Shown in pieces: positions 25,068 to 38,144 of a DNA stretch of 64,000 nt (positions are counted from its first letter, which is position 1; each line of letters begins with the position of its first letter). The notes under the pieces were generated by a model. That model saw only the letters and a list, made by a program, of their open reading frames with translations. It was not told the DNA's origin and made no database searches. Position numbers and translations under genes: made by a program. This DNA comes from Rapana venosa. Taxonomy: Eukaryota; Mollusca; Gastropoda; Neogastropoda; Muricidae. The stretch covers positions 5,724,050 through 5,788,049 of the forward strand of contig CM054158.1 of assembly GCA_028751875.1 (NCBI GenBank), read 5' to 3'.

Positions 25068-28000
25068 GTAAACAACAAAGAGCAGTGAAGAAAAACAAGT
25101 ATACATCAAACATGCATGCTAAAGCTCCTGTAAATCATGCCAGCATCCAATGGGTTACGGAAACATGAACATACCCAGCATGCATCCTGTACAAAAAAAT
25201 AGCTTCCCCGAGGTCACAATATGGCAGGTGAGGCCAGCCAGCAGACCTCCGGCAGAGTGACAAGGCCAGGAGAAGGCCTGGCACTACACATCCCTCCCAA
25301 CAAGAGAACGCCGAGACAAGAAAAAAGAGAAGAGAAGAGAAGAAATGGCTTTACCTGTGTAGAAATGGAGCGTTCTTTTGGGGTGACCTGAGAAGAGAAT
25401 AAAGAGAAGAGAGGAAAGAGAGAGAAGAGAAGAGAGAGAGAGAAGAGTAAGAGAAAGAGAGTGAGGAAGAAGAAGAGAAGAGGGGAGGAGAGAAAGAGAG
25501 GAGAGAAGAGAAGAGATGAAAAGAAGTAAAGAGAAGAATGAGAGAATGGAGGAGAAGAAAAGAAGATGAGAAAGAGAATGGGAGAGAAAGGAGGGAGAGA
25601 GGAGAGAGAGAAGAGAAAGAAGAGAGAGAGGAAGGAGAAAGAGAAGAGAGAGAGAGAGAAGAAGGAAGAGAAGAGGGAGGAGAGAAAGAAGAGAAGAGAA
25701 GAAGAGAGAAGAGAAGAGAAGGAGAGAGAGAGGGAGAGAGAGAGAAGAGAAGAGAAAAGAAGGAGGGATGGAGAGGAAGGAGAGGAGGAGAGGAGAGGAG
25801 AGGAAGAGAGAGAGAGAGGAGAAAGAGGAGGAGAGAAGAGAGAAGAAAAGAAAGAAGAGAAGAGAGAGAAAAGAGGAGAGAAAGGAGAGAAGAAGAGGAG
25901 AGAGAAGAGAAGAGAGAGGAAGGAAGAGAAGAGAGAAAAGAGGAGAGAGAGAGAGAAGAGAGAAGAGGAGAGAAGGAGAGAGAAGGAGAAGAAGAAGAAG
26001 AGGAGAGAGAGAGAGAGTTTTACCTCATAGAAATGGGGCGTTCTTTTGGGCTGACAGGAAAGAGAGGGGAAGAGAAGAGAAGAGAGAAAGAAGAGAAGAA
26101 GGAGAAGAGAAGGAGAGAAAGAGAAGAGAGAGAGAGGAGAGAAAGAGAGAGAGAAGAGGAGAGGAAAGAAAGAGAGAGTTTAACCTGTGTAAAATGGGGC
26201 GTTCTTTTGGGGCTGACAGAGAAAGAAGAAGAAGAGAAAAGAAGAGAGAGACGGGAGAGAAGAGAGAGAGAGGAGAGGAAGGAGAGAAGAGAAGAGAAGA
26301 GATATGCAGAAAAAATGAGAGCGCTTTTGAGAGTGACAGGAGAAGAGAAGAAGAAGAAAAGAAGAAGAGAAAGAAGGAGAGAGAGAGAAGAGAGAGAGAA
26401 GAGAAAAAAGAGAGGAAGGAGAAAGAGAAGAAAGAGAAGAGAGGAAGAGAAGGAGGAGAAGAGAGAGAGAGGAGGAGGAGGAGAGGAGAGAAGAGAAGAA
26501 TAGCTTATCGTGAGAAAGGCTTCTTTGGCTACGAGAACAAGAGAGAGGAGAAGAGAAGAGAAGAGGAGAGGAGGATGTAACTAGCAGAAATGGGGCAGTT
26601 AACTTTTGGGCTGACAGAGAAGAGAAGAGAAGAGAGAGGAAAAAGAGAGGAAAGAGAAGAAGAGAGAAGGAGAGGAGAGGAGAAGAGAGGAGAGAGAGAG
26701 AGAGAAAGAGAAGGAAGAGAGAGGGAGAAGAGAGAGAAGTTGTAACCTGGCTAGAAATGGGCGTTCTTTGGGCTGACAGAGAAGAGAAGAGAGAAGAAGA
26801 AGAGAAGAGAAGAGAAGAGAAGAGAAGAGAAGAGAAGAGAGAAAGAGAAGAGAGAGAAGAGAAGAGAAGAGAGAGAATGGAGAAGAGAGGGAGGGGAGAA
26901 GAGAAGAGAAGAAGAGAAGAGAAGAAGAGAGGAGAGGAGAGAGAGAAAGAAGAGAAGAGAGAAAAGAGGAGAGAGAGGAGAAGAGAAGAGAAGTAGGAGA
27001 AAGAAGGAAGGGAGGGAAGAAGGAAGAGAAGAGAGAGTACGAGAGAAAGGCTAAGAGAAGAGAAGAGAAAGAAGAGAAGAGAGAGAGAGAGAGAAGAGAA
27101 GAGAGAAAAGGAGAAAGCGAGAAGAGAAAGAGAGAGGAAGAGAAGAGAAGAGAAGAGAGAGTTACTGCGAGAAATGGGGTTTTGGGCTGAAGAGAAGAGA
27201 AGAGAAGAGAGAAGAGAAGAAGAAGAAAGAAGAGAAGAGAGAGGAGAGAGAAAGAAGAGAGAGAAGAGAGAAGAGGAGGAGAAGAGAAGAAGAGAAGAGA
27301 AGAGGAGAGGAGAGGAGAGTTTTACCTGCGCAGAAATGGGGCGTTCTTTGGGGCTGACAGGAGAAAAAGAAGAGAGAAAAAAGAAGAGAAGAGAAGAAAA
27401 GAGAAGAGAAGAAGAAAGAGAAGAAAGAGAAGAAAGAAAAAGAGAAAGAGAGGAGAGAAGAGAAGAGAAGAGGGGAGAGGAGAGGAGAGAAGAGAAGAGA
27501 AGAAGAAGAGAAGAGAGAAGAGAGGGGGAGGAGAGGAGAGGAGGGGAAGAGAAGAGAGAAGAAAGAAAGAAAGAGAAGAGAAGAGAAGAGGGGAGGAGAG
27601 GAGAGGAGAGTTTTACCTGCGTAGAAATGGGGCGTTCTTTTGGGGCTGCTGACGGCCTGGTTGAGAAGCTGGTGGGTCATGAAGTCCCAGGACTGCAGGG
27701 CAAAGGTCGTGTCGCTTGTCGACAAGTCAATGGCCAGGTCTTCCCCATACCACAGGGACATTCCTGCCACAATAATAATAATAATAATAATGTATGGAAT
27801 TTATATAGCGCTGAATCTTGTAAAGCAACAAATCAAAGCGCTCACAACCACAGATGTCAACAGCCTGATTCTCTGCGATATGTCAACATATTTTTCTCTA
27901 AGATATGTCAACAGACGATCCTCTACGGTATGTTTACAGATGATCCTCTATGATATGTCAACAGACGGTCCTCTACTATATGTCAATATATGATCCACTA

Positions 28001-31000
28001 CGATATGTCAGCAGATGATCCTCTATGATATGTCAATAAATGATCCTCTACAGTATGTCAACATGTGATACTCTAATGATATGTCAATAGATGATCCTCT
28101 ACAAGATGTCAACATATTTTTTTCAACGATATGTCAACTGATCGTCCTCTATATTTCAACAGACTAATCCTGTACAATATGTCAACACATGACCCTCTAC
28201 AATATGCCAGCAGACTGATCCTCTATAATATGTCAACAGATGATCGATCCTCTACAATATGCCAGCATATTTTTCTTTTCAATATGTTAAAAGATGGTCC
28301 TCTATGTGAACAGATGATCCTCAATGATATGTCAACATATAATCCTCAATGATATGTCAACAGACTGATCCTCTATAATATGTCAACAGACTGATCCTCT
28401 ATACTATGTCAGCAGACTGATCCTCTATACTATGTCAACAGACTGATCCTCTATACTATGTCAACAGACTGATCCTCTATGATATGTCAACAGACTGATC
28501 CTCTACGATATGTCAACAGACTGATCCTCTATACTATGTCAACAGACTGATCCTCCATGATATGTCAACAGATGGCCCTCTATGATATGTCAAGAGAACA
28601 ATCCTCTATACTATGTCACCAGATGATCCTCTACAATATGTGGACAGACTCATCCTCTACGGTAGCTCAACATATGGTCCTCTAACGATATGTCAACAGA
28701 CTCATCCTCTGTGATATGTCAACAGACTTATCCTTTGTGATATGTCAACAGACTCATCCTCTGTGATGTGTCAACAGACTCATCCTCTGTGATATGTCAC
28801 CACTCATCCTCTGTGATATGTCAACAGACTGATCCTCTATGATATGTCAACACATTGATCCTCTATGATACGTCAACAGACTGATCCTCTATGATATGTC
28901 AACAGACTGATCCTCTACGATATGTCAACAGACTGATCCTCTACGATATGTCAACAGACTGATCCTCTATACTATGTCAACAGACTGATCCTCCATGATA
29001 TGTCAACAGATGGCCCTCTATGATATGTCAAGAGAACAATCCTCTATACTATGTCACCAGATGATCCTCTACAATATGTCGACAGACTCATCCTCTACGG
29101 TAGCTCAACATACGGTCCTCTAACGATATGTCAACAGACTGATCCTCTTAATTCACAATCTTACGATCACTGTTCAACAGACTGATCCTCTACGATATGT
29201 CAACAGACTGATCCTCTACGATATGTCAACAGACTGATCCTTTACGATATGTCAACAGACTTATCCTTTACGATACGTCAACAGACTGATCCTTTACGAT
29301 ACGTCAACAGACTGATCCTCTACGATACGTCAACAGACTGATCATCTGCGAAATGTCAACACTGTGATCTGGTGCAGGCCACCAGCTTTGTCAGTTAGTT
29401 CCTGACGTCAGCAAGGCCTACATTAACATGGTGTTCAGCTTTGAAATGTTATGCTGATACAGTCTTCAGCCATGACAAACTCTACACATAACAGCCTGCA
29501 CGCTCCTTCATATGAGGAAAAAAAATCCTCTGAAGTGAGAGTACAGCTGCCTGCCTATATGGCGAGGTACTCTTTGTGTATTTGCTTTTAAATCAAGGCA
29601 GTGAATGTTAAAAAAAACAACCCACCAAACCCCTTACGGTTTTGATGCTCCCATGTTTATTTGGACAAGGTAGGAAGTATCTAACAGGCAAACCACAACA
29701 ACAAAAAAGCGCAAGACTGATTTTACACAGCCTCAAGAATCAGGTTTGAGGTAAAATGATTCTAAAATTAGTTAGTGACAAATCGGAGCACTTCCTTTGT
29801 GCCAGCTTCTTTTTATAAAAAATCAACCCCAAACAACCCACAACAACCACCACCTTGCACTGTCAGAAAAAGATTTGATATTCAAAACATGGCACTATCA
29901 AGAGCGGAGAGTGGAGGAAGCTGGCTGCAAAATCTTCAGTGGTGCCCCAACAGTCTATTAGTCAACGGGACAAAACATAGAATGAGCAAGTTCTACCAAT
30001 CAGTTCACAGTTAAAGGGAAGCAACTCCCCACCAAGGGCAATGGTTGATCTAATGGCCTTTCAGTTTCATTGAACACCATGTACAATTTATTTCTTCTTT
30101 AATCTTATATTTCGAGAATAATGGAATAAGCACCAGGTGCTTTTTTACATCTAGTCCCCGTGTCCATGCAGTTTTGTAAATTTTGTCATCCATTCCCACT
30201 GGCACACAATGGCCTACTCTTCAAAAAAGCGGAACAAGTTTTAACATATGCGCATGATGTTTTGTGTGCGTTCACCACACGGGACCTCAGTTTACAGTCT
30301 TATCCTACAGACTTTTGGGAAGAGTGGAGTCGGCACTGATGTTAACTCCAGGTAAAAATATCCCCTTGAATGGGATTCAAACCCGGGTCAGCAGATCACG
30401 GGCACAATGGGCAATGCTCTAACCAACTGGGCTATCCAAGAGACAAGACCTAAAACATGCCACAGCCAAACATCCGACAACTCCAATGAGCTACCGAAAA
30501 AATGCTTCAAAGTAACTTTTTGCCCCTTCTTAAGTTTTCCGATTTATAACAAAAGCAGTCGCACACGCAAAAATCTCACCACTGATGAATCTCGGAGTTC
30601 TAGGCAAGGAATACAAAATAAAAGGAAAAGAAAATGACATGTAACTTTATTTCCCTCCGTAAGTGTTCTGATATATAATGATTACCTCTTAGCTGAAGAT
30701 CCTGCACGAGGTGGTATTTGATGTACAATGTGGTGAAGTTCTCAAACCACATCTGGGCAGTGTCGTTCTGCAAACAGAAGGACAAGGGACATGAGATGAA
30801 TCCAACATCTCAATTACAATCTTGTACCATGTGAAAAACATCCTGAAGCATTTTCAAGATACAGAACCATCAATGATCACCATCAGTCTTGCAGGTGTTT
30901 TAAGTATTTTTTATCTATTTTTTTATTCTTTTATTTCTAGGATAATGGAATAAGCACTCATGTGCTTTTTTACATTCAGTCCCCGTGTGTATGGAGTTTT

Positions 31001-31579
31001 ATAAATTTTGTCATCCGGTTACACTAGCACACAATGGCCTTTTCTTCCGAAAAGTGGAAAAGTCTTAATGTGTGTGCAAGATGTTCTGTATTCGTTTGCA
31101 CACGGGACCTTGGTTTCATCCAAAGACTTTTTGGGGGGAGAGGAGTGAGCACTGATGTTATCTCCAGAGGAAAATCCTCTTGAACGAGATTTGAACCCAG
31201 GTCAGCAGATCACAAATACATCACTCTAACCACCAGGCTATCCCGTCCCCTTCACTTTATGTTAGGGCAAGTCATGGTTGGTAAATTCACACAGTGCATA
31301 TTGCCTTGATGTTAAGACACAAGAGCACGTGTGGCTAAAATAATTTTTTTCTGCTTTGTTTAAGGTTCGTTTTGTTTTGGATGTGTTTTTTGTTTTTGCT
31401 TGTTAAAAACTGCTACACGCAAATGCTAGGTTTTTTTTCAGAGTAGAGCATATCTAAAGAGCTTGGATTATAAAATAATATCTGAAAAAAACAAACACTC
31501 TCGAATCTGTTATCAATCAAAAACAGTGAAACTTTAGTTTGGGTAGCCATATTAAACTATTACCAAGGCAACAGAACGC

Positions 31580-31613
<34 letters not shown>

Positions 31614-32776
31614 CATGCACCCCTTTCCACTCACCTTCGTGAAGTAGATGCCTCTGGTGATTTCGTCCATTCGGACCTGGTCTTTGGACATGATCATGCT
31701 GTGGATTTCAGTCAGAGAATGTCGGCGTCTGTTGGAAGAATCGAAACACCTGCCATCAGCAGCCTTGCTCACCATGCACGCATCGCCCTGACAACAAAGA
31801 CACGTCCTTTGCACGACAAGAGACTCAGCCAGACAGTGGCTTGTTAGTCATGGTTTTCTGGAGATGGACTGTGTGTGGCTCGATGAACAGGTTAATCCAC
31901 TGCCAACAGGGCGGCTTTTGATAAGCTTAGCATGAACGTGCATATAATGTACATGTGCATGCACACACTGAAACACATATCACAAATACACACTCACCAA
32001 ACCCACTCACCCACAAACACAAATACACACACACATGCACGCACGCACACACACACGCGCACACATATATACACGCAATCACAAACATACACTCATCACA
32101 CCCACCCACCCACACAGAGATTATAAACTTTCGCTACAAACAGCAACCCACCCACTGAGAGACTACAAACTTTCACTACAAACACCCTCCCACCTACACA
32201 GCTACTATTTATAAACTGTGAAGTGCTACAGACAGCCCTGTCTTACAGAGAAGTGATGACACTTGCAAGTGAAGCCACCCACACAGCGACTCTAAACTAC
32301 CAAGTGCTACAGACAGCCCTGTCTTACAGAGAAGTGATGGCACTTGCAAGTGAAGCCACCCACACAGCGACTCTAAACTACCAAGTGCTACAGACAGCCC
32401 TGTCTTACAGAGAAGTGATGACACTTGCAAGTGAAGCCACCCACACAGCGACTCTAAACTACCAAGTGCTACAGACAGCCCTGTCCTTACAGAGAAGTGA
32501 TGACACTTGTAAGTGTAGCCATGCCAGGGAATGCCAGCCACAATGGAGTTCGGAGCGATGGGCTGCATGCGCAGAGAAATGTAACGATCCAAACCTGCAC
32601 ACCACAACCACACCATGTTTGCACTCATACATTAGAAAGAAAGAAACAAACCACAAAAAAAGGAAATCCTTTTCTGAAATTCTCAATCCTTAGTCTGAGT
32701 TAAAAATCCCAACCCCCCAAAAACCCTAACAAAACCAAAATCCAACCAAAAACCCAACCAAAAACTCCCATAAACA

Positions 32777-32847
<71 letters not shown>

Positions 32848-32857
32848 GGAGGGAGAC

Positions 32858-32929
<72 letters not shown>

Positions 32930-34281
32930 TAGGTTCTGAACCCCCCCCCCCCCCCCCAAAAAAAAAAGTTTGCGTTAAAAATTGTGATGTAACAGAAGCT
33001 GTTGTTGCCTGTTCCCCTGCACAACTCTTTCGCAGCAGCCAAGTTTCTGACTGCAGAACTGTCCTCAGTGCCAACCAAGTGTTTTCCCAGCGCTTGTTAC
33101 CTGATTTCTCAGCAACATTCAGTCTGTGTCATGAATAACACGGTCATTTTTTTCCTCAATCAAAACTGGGCCAGGGGTGAAAGGTGATACGTCTGCTATC
33201 ATGCATACAGTCAAATGAGGTGTGAAACATCAAAGTCCTTTGGATGAGACTACAAACCGAGGCCCCATGTGCGAACGCATGCAGAACATCTTGCGCACAC
33301 GTTAAATCCTGTTCCGCTTTTCGAAAGAGTAGGCCATTGTGTGCCGGTGGAAACAGATGACAAAATTTACAAAACCGCATACACACGGGGACTGGATGTA
33401 AATAAGCACATGAGTGCTTATTCCATTATCCTCGATATAAAATAATCAATAAATAAATAAAATAAAATAAAACCTTCCTCATGTATGATAAACTGTCCTT
33501 TTTAACTGAACTGCCCTGTCGACAAAAGTCGCCTATGGCAGTGAACGGTAGCAAGCATTGACTAAAGTCTGAGAATCACTGTGAGACCTAAGTACACATA
33601 CTGACATGGATGAGAAGTTTGCATGCACGACATGCTTAACGAAAAAAGAAAAAAAAAAGTGAAATGGAAGTTAATGAACATTAATACCTTTTTTTCTTCT
33701 TCTTTGATATCGAGGATAATTGAATAAACACTCATGTGGTTTTTTTTACATCCAGTCCCCATGTGTATGCAGTTTTGTAAATTTTGTCATCTGTTCCCAC
33801 CAGCACACAATGGCCTACTCTTTCAAAAAGCGGAACAGGATTTAACATGCATGCAAGACGTTCTGCGCGCGTTCGCACACAGGGCCTCGGTTTATAGTCT
33901 CATCCGAAGGACTTTTGGGAAGAGTGGAGTCTACACTGATGTTAACTCCAGAGAAAAATCCCCTAGAATAGGATTCGAATCCAGGTCGTCAGATTGCAAG
34001 TGCAATGTTCTAACCACTAGGCCATCCTAGGCTATGCATAAAGATGATTTACTGTGATTGAACGAATTCAATGACTCGATGTCTGAACACAAGAGGGCAT
34101 TTGACAGGAGTAAGACTGACACTGACAATCTTTCAATGCCAACAACAGTCCTGTCCAGTGTTCTTACAGCAAGGAGCAAGCAAAGAAATTATTTATCCCT
34201 TCTTTTTTTTTTTGGGGGGGGGGGGGGTAGATGGAGGGGCAGGGAAAACTGGGAGACAGGGTAAATGGGGGGGGGGGAACA

Positions 34282-34355
<74 letters not shown>

Positions 34356-37300
34356 CACATTCAGACAGACACATAGACAGACAGACACATAGACAGACAG
34401 ACCAACAGACAAACCGACAGACATGCAGACAACTCACCATAGAGGAACTTGGAGATGGGCACGGTGGCCTGTGCCCGGCAGAGCCCCTTGTTGTCAGGCA
34501 AGGGCATGTAACTGTCGGGACTCAGCAGCAGGATGTGGCAGTGACTCAGCAGTTTCTTCACTTGAGTGCAGTCCAGGCTGAGGCAGGGGGCTCCCAAGGC
34601 ACGATGCAGTACACCTGTATAAAGGGGGATCATCGTCATTATCATCAATTTTATCATCAAGATTACGATATTGATGACGACGCTGACGGTGGTGGTGGCG
34701 ATTGTAGTAGTAATACCAGTAGTAGTAGTAGGAGGAGGAGGAGGAGGAGTTATTTTTTATGTTTGTCCGTCGTGTTCAACAATGACATACAAAATAGCAG
34801 AGGAGGCAGCTGCTGTTTTGGAAATTGGGCAAAAATTTTATTATAGTGGAGATGCTTTGCCCACAGTACATCCCCACTCTCTCAGCCAAGTGGGAATAAG
34901 GACAGTCAGTGTTGGAGATGTTCTCCATAGGCCAACCAGCCCCCAGGGCTGCAGCACATAAGTAGCAACAGCAACAGCAGTAGTAGTACTAGTAGCAGCA
35001 GCAGCAGCAGCAGTAGCAGAGGTAGTAGTAGTAGTAGCAGTAGCAGCAGCAGCAGTTCTAGTGGTAGTAATAATAGTTCATTCATAATAATAACATGGGG
35101 ATGGGATAGCTCAATGGTTAGAGCACTTGCTTTCCACAAGCTAAGGTTAAGCAGCATTGAGCGTGGTTACCAAGTGGATAGGTGACCATTTGTGTGCCTT
35201 AGCTTCAGTACAGTCCCAAAGTACACCCCCCCCCCCCCCCCACTTAAAAAAAAAATCCTTCTTTCTTGTCTGTGTTTATGGTTCTGTTTCCCAAGTAGAC
35301 TGCAGAAATTTTTTTTCTGAAGAAAATTTCTTGTAGCTGCAGGTTCTTTTACAACTTGTGCTAAGCGTGTGTTACACATTGGACCGTAGTCTATCATTTC
35401 ATGGAGATGGGAAACACATACCCCTCTCTCTCTCATTCTCTCTCTATTGGTATCCTAAGTCATATTTTTGTAACTGACTTTGGTGTTATACAATAACATT
35501 TTGTCGTTACTATTGCTTTGTCCCCCCCCCCCCCCCCCCCCCTAAATACTAAGCAGTTTGGCAACCCCCTTCATGTATGGGCCAATGGCCTCTCTCTCTC
35601 TCTCCCCCTCTCTCTCTTGCTCTCTCTCACACACACACATATATATAAACACACATGTATGCAAGTACAACCTTCAATAACAAACCACAACAGCCAAATC
35701 TTGACACTTGAACATGCTATGGCTAGGTTGGGAATTAACACTCCTAAAACATGAACCTGCCAATGTTACATATATATACATTAAAAAAAAGGTATGAACA
35801 GCAAATAAGCACAGTCTAAATCTTATTAAACAAATACATCCCCAGTGGTGTGGTTAGGTTGTGTACACAGAGCCACAGATATGAAGTAGCACGTTAAAGT
35901 ACATAATGCAACATTCAACTGTCGTGACAAGAGGGAGGGAGGGGGAGGGAGAGAGAGAGAGAGACAAAGACACAGGGAGGGAGGGAGGGAGAGACAGACA
36001 GACAGACAGAGAGAAAGACAGAGACGAGGGAGAGAGAGAGAGACAAAGACACAGGGAGGGAGGGAGAGACAGACAGACAGAGAGAAAGACAGAGACAGAG
36101 GGAGAGAGAGAGACAAAGACACAGGGAGGGAGGGAGAGACAAGACAGACAGACAGAGACAGAGAGGGGGAAAGGGAGGCAGACAGACAGATAGATGTGCT
36201 GTATAAAAAAAAAGGTAGACTTTTAACCTATATTTTGTCTCATATGCAAAATCTCACCATTGGTGAACCTTGGAGCTCTAGCTGGGGAACAACCCAATGC
36301 TCCACCCCCCCTCCCCCACTAGATTTTAAATTGACAAAATATCAACAACATGGTCACAAAATAATGTCATCAAAATGCTCAATGCTAACTGCTAAGGCTC
36401 TAATTGACCTGAACACTGTAAGTGTAATATATATCTATCCCTGAAGTCGGATTGCAGCTACCTAAATGGTGGTGGTGGTGGTGGTGGTGGAGGAGGGGGG
36501 GGATGGTTGCATACTCAAAAATCTCACCATTGGTGAGCCTTAGGGCTCTAAGCCAAGGAACAAACTAAAATACAATAAAAGTGTATCTTGCTGAGAGGGA
36601 CAGGCCAGATGATCCATACATAGCCATACTGTACAACAGTAAAATTTCTCATTCAGGAATGTTTTTCAGCAAACTCATTCATGAATGCATATTTAAAATC
36701 TTCTTCAAGAAAGTAGGAGGCAGGACAGTTAAGATGTTCACCTACCTAACAAGTGAACCGTGAGTGAGGTTCTGGGCTCATTTGATTCCAAGCCTTGCCC
36801 TTTCTTCCTAGTTTGACAGGAAAATCAAACTGAATATTAAAGTCTTTCGGAGAAGACTCTAAACCAGTCAGACCCATGTGTCTTGTGTAAACATGTCACG
36901 TAAAAAATTTTTTAAAAGTCATCTGAGCACTTTGTTTGTTGCTTTACAATATTCAGCGCTATATAAATTCCATACATTATTATTATTATAAGGTCAAAAG
37001 AACCCACGACAGTTTAAAATCGGAAACAGCAGGGAGGTACCTCCCAACTGTCCTGGCAAAATTGGTAGGTTCAATTCACAACTGTATCCCCAAGCCAGAA
37101 TGTGGCTACCTTAATGGTGGGCAAAAACAGTCGCAAACAGAAAGATCTCGCCACTGGTGAACCTCTAATCTCTAGCTGAGGAATGAAAAAAAACACCAAA
37201 CTGTTCTTTGAATACTACGCCATTGTGAGGAAGCAAAACAAATAGCCACTTAGCTTAGGCATTGACCTTCTGATCCACATGAAAGTCATAGGTCAGGAGG

Positions 37301-38084
37301 TTTAATCTCTGTGCCAAGAGTGGATTAAAGGTGGGAATTTTATAACCCTCTATCTAAGAAGGAAGGTAGCAGGATGGTTAAGACGTTCACCTGCCTAACA
37401 AGTAAACCATGAGGTCCTGGGTTTGATTCCCAACCTTGCCCTTTCTTCCTAACTTGACAAGAAAATGTAACCGTATGTCAAAATCCTCCAGATGAGACTA
37501 TTAAGCCAAAGCCCTGTGCGCAAATGCATGCAGAACATCTTGCGCACACATTAAAAACATGTTCCACCTTTTAGAAGAGTAGTAGGCCATTTTGTGCCGG
37601 TAGGAACAACGACAAAATCTTTTTTAAAAAACCCACACAAAAAACCCGCATGCACACAGGCGTCGTGTTTAGACACCATCCCTGAAGTTGGAATGAGACT
37701 ATCTAAATGGTGGTGGTGGTGGGGGGGGGGGGGGATGGGGGATGGTTGTATGCACAAACATATCACCATTGATGAACCTTGCAGCTCTAGCCAAGGAACA
37801 GAAGGGAAAAAAAATTCCCCCCCCCCCCACCACTTCAGCCTGCCTGTACACCGGTCAGTGTCTTACTCTTCTTCCTGCATACACGCATCCAGAACGTTAC
37901 GTTTGACTGACGTGTGATTCATATCAGCTCTCAGATGCAGAAACATGTAATGTAAATCTCACACACCTAGCATGCATCAAAAGCTTGACAGATGTTCAAC
38001 TGTGTTAGGCCACCAAACTTTAACTACCACTGATTTTTACGTATGTCGTTTGCCACATGTACAGGGATACGCAACACATTGAAA

Positions 38085-38144
<60 letters not shown>

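Larger units (their letters stand above)
23994..27616 (-). other. GH18-like intron 8
   Basis: It contains a SINE-A copy (24108-24540), a family D repeat (24560-24850), a SINE-C 3' piece (24868-25015), (GT)n at 25025-25066, and the long GA-rich array next to the exon 8 donor. Confidence 0.8.
27764..30685 (-). other. GH18-like intron 7
   Basis: It holds an ATT-tailed element (27772-27843), a 26-bp minisatellite (27890-29362), a family D repeat (29385-29585) and a SINE-A (30108-30437). Confidence 0.75.
32595..34437 (-). other. GH18-like intron 4
   Basis: It holds an (AG)n tract at 32779-32930 followed by a C17/A9 run, SINE-A copies at 33228-33475 and 33703-34030, and a T/G-run plus (AG)n and (ACAG)n at 34202-34430, right next to the exon 4 donor. 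Confidence 0.75.

Noticed and set aside
25538..26580. Open reading frames of up to 321 codons rich in Glu and Arg
   Set aside because: They are pure AG-repeat translations in several overlapping frames and contain broken copies of an intron donor, so they are not a protein.
34265..34846. 193-codon plus-strand frame
   Set aside because: It is antisense to GH18-like exon 4 and starts in an AG microsatellite.
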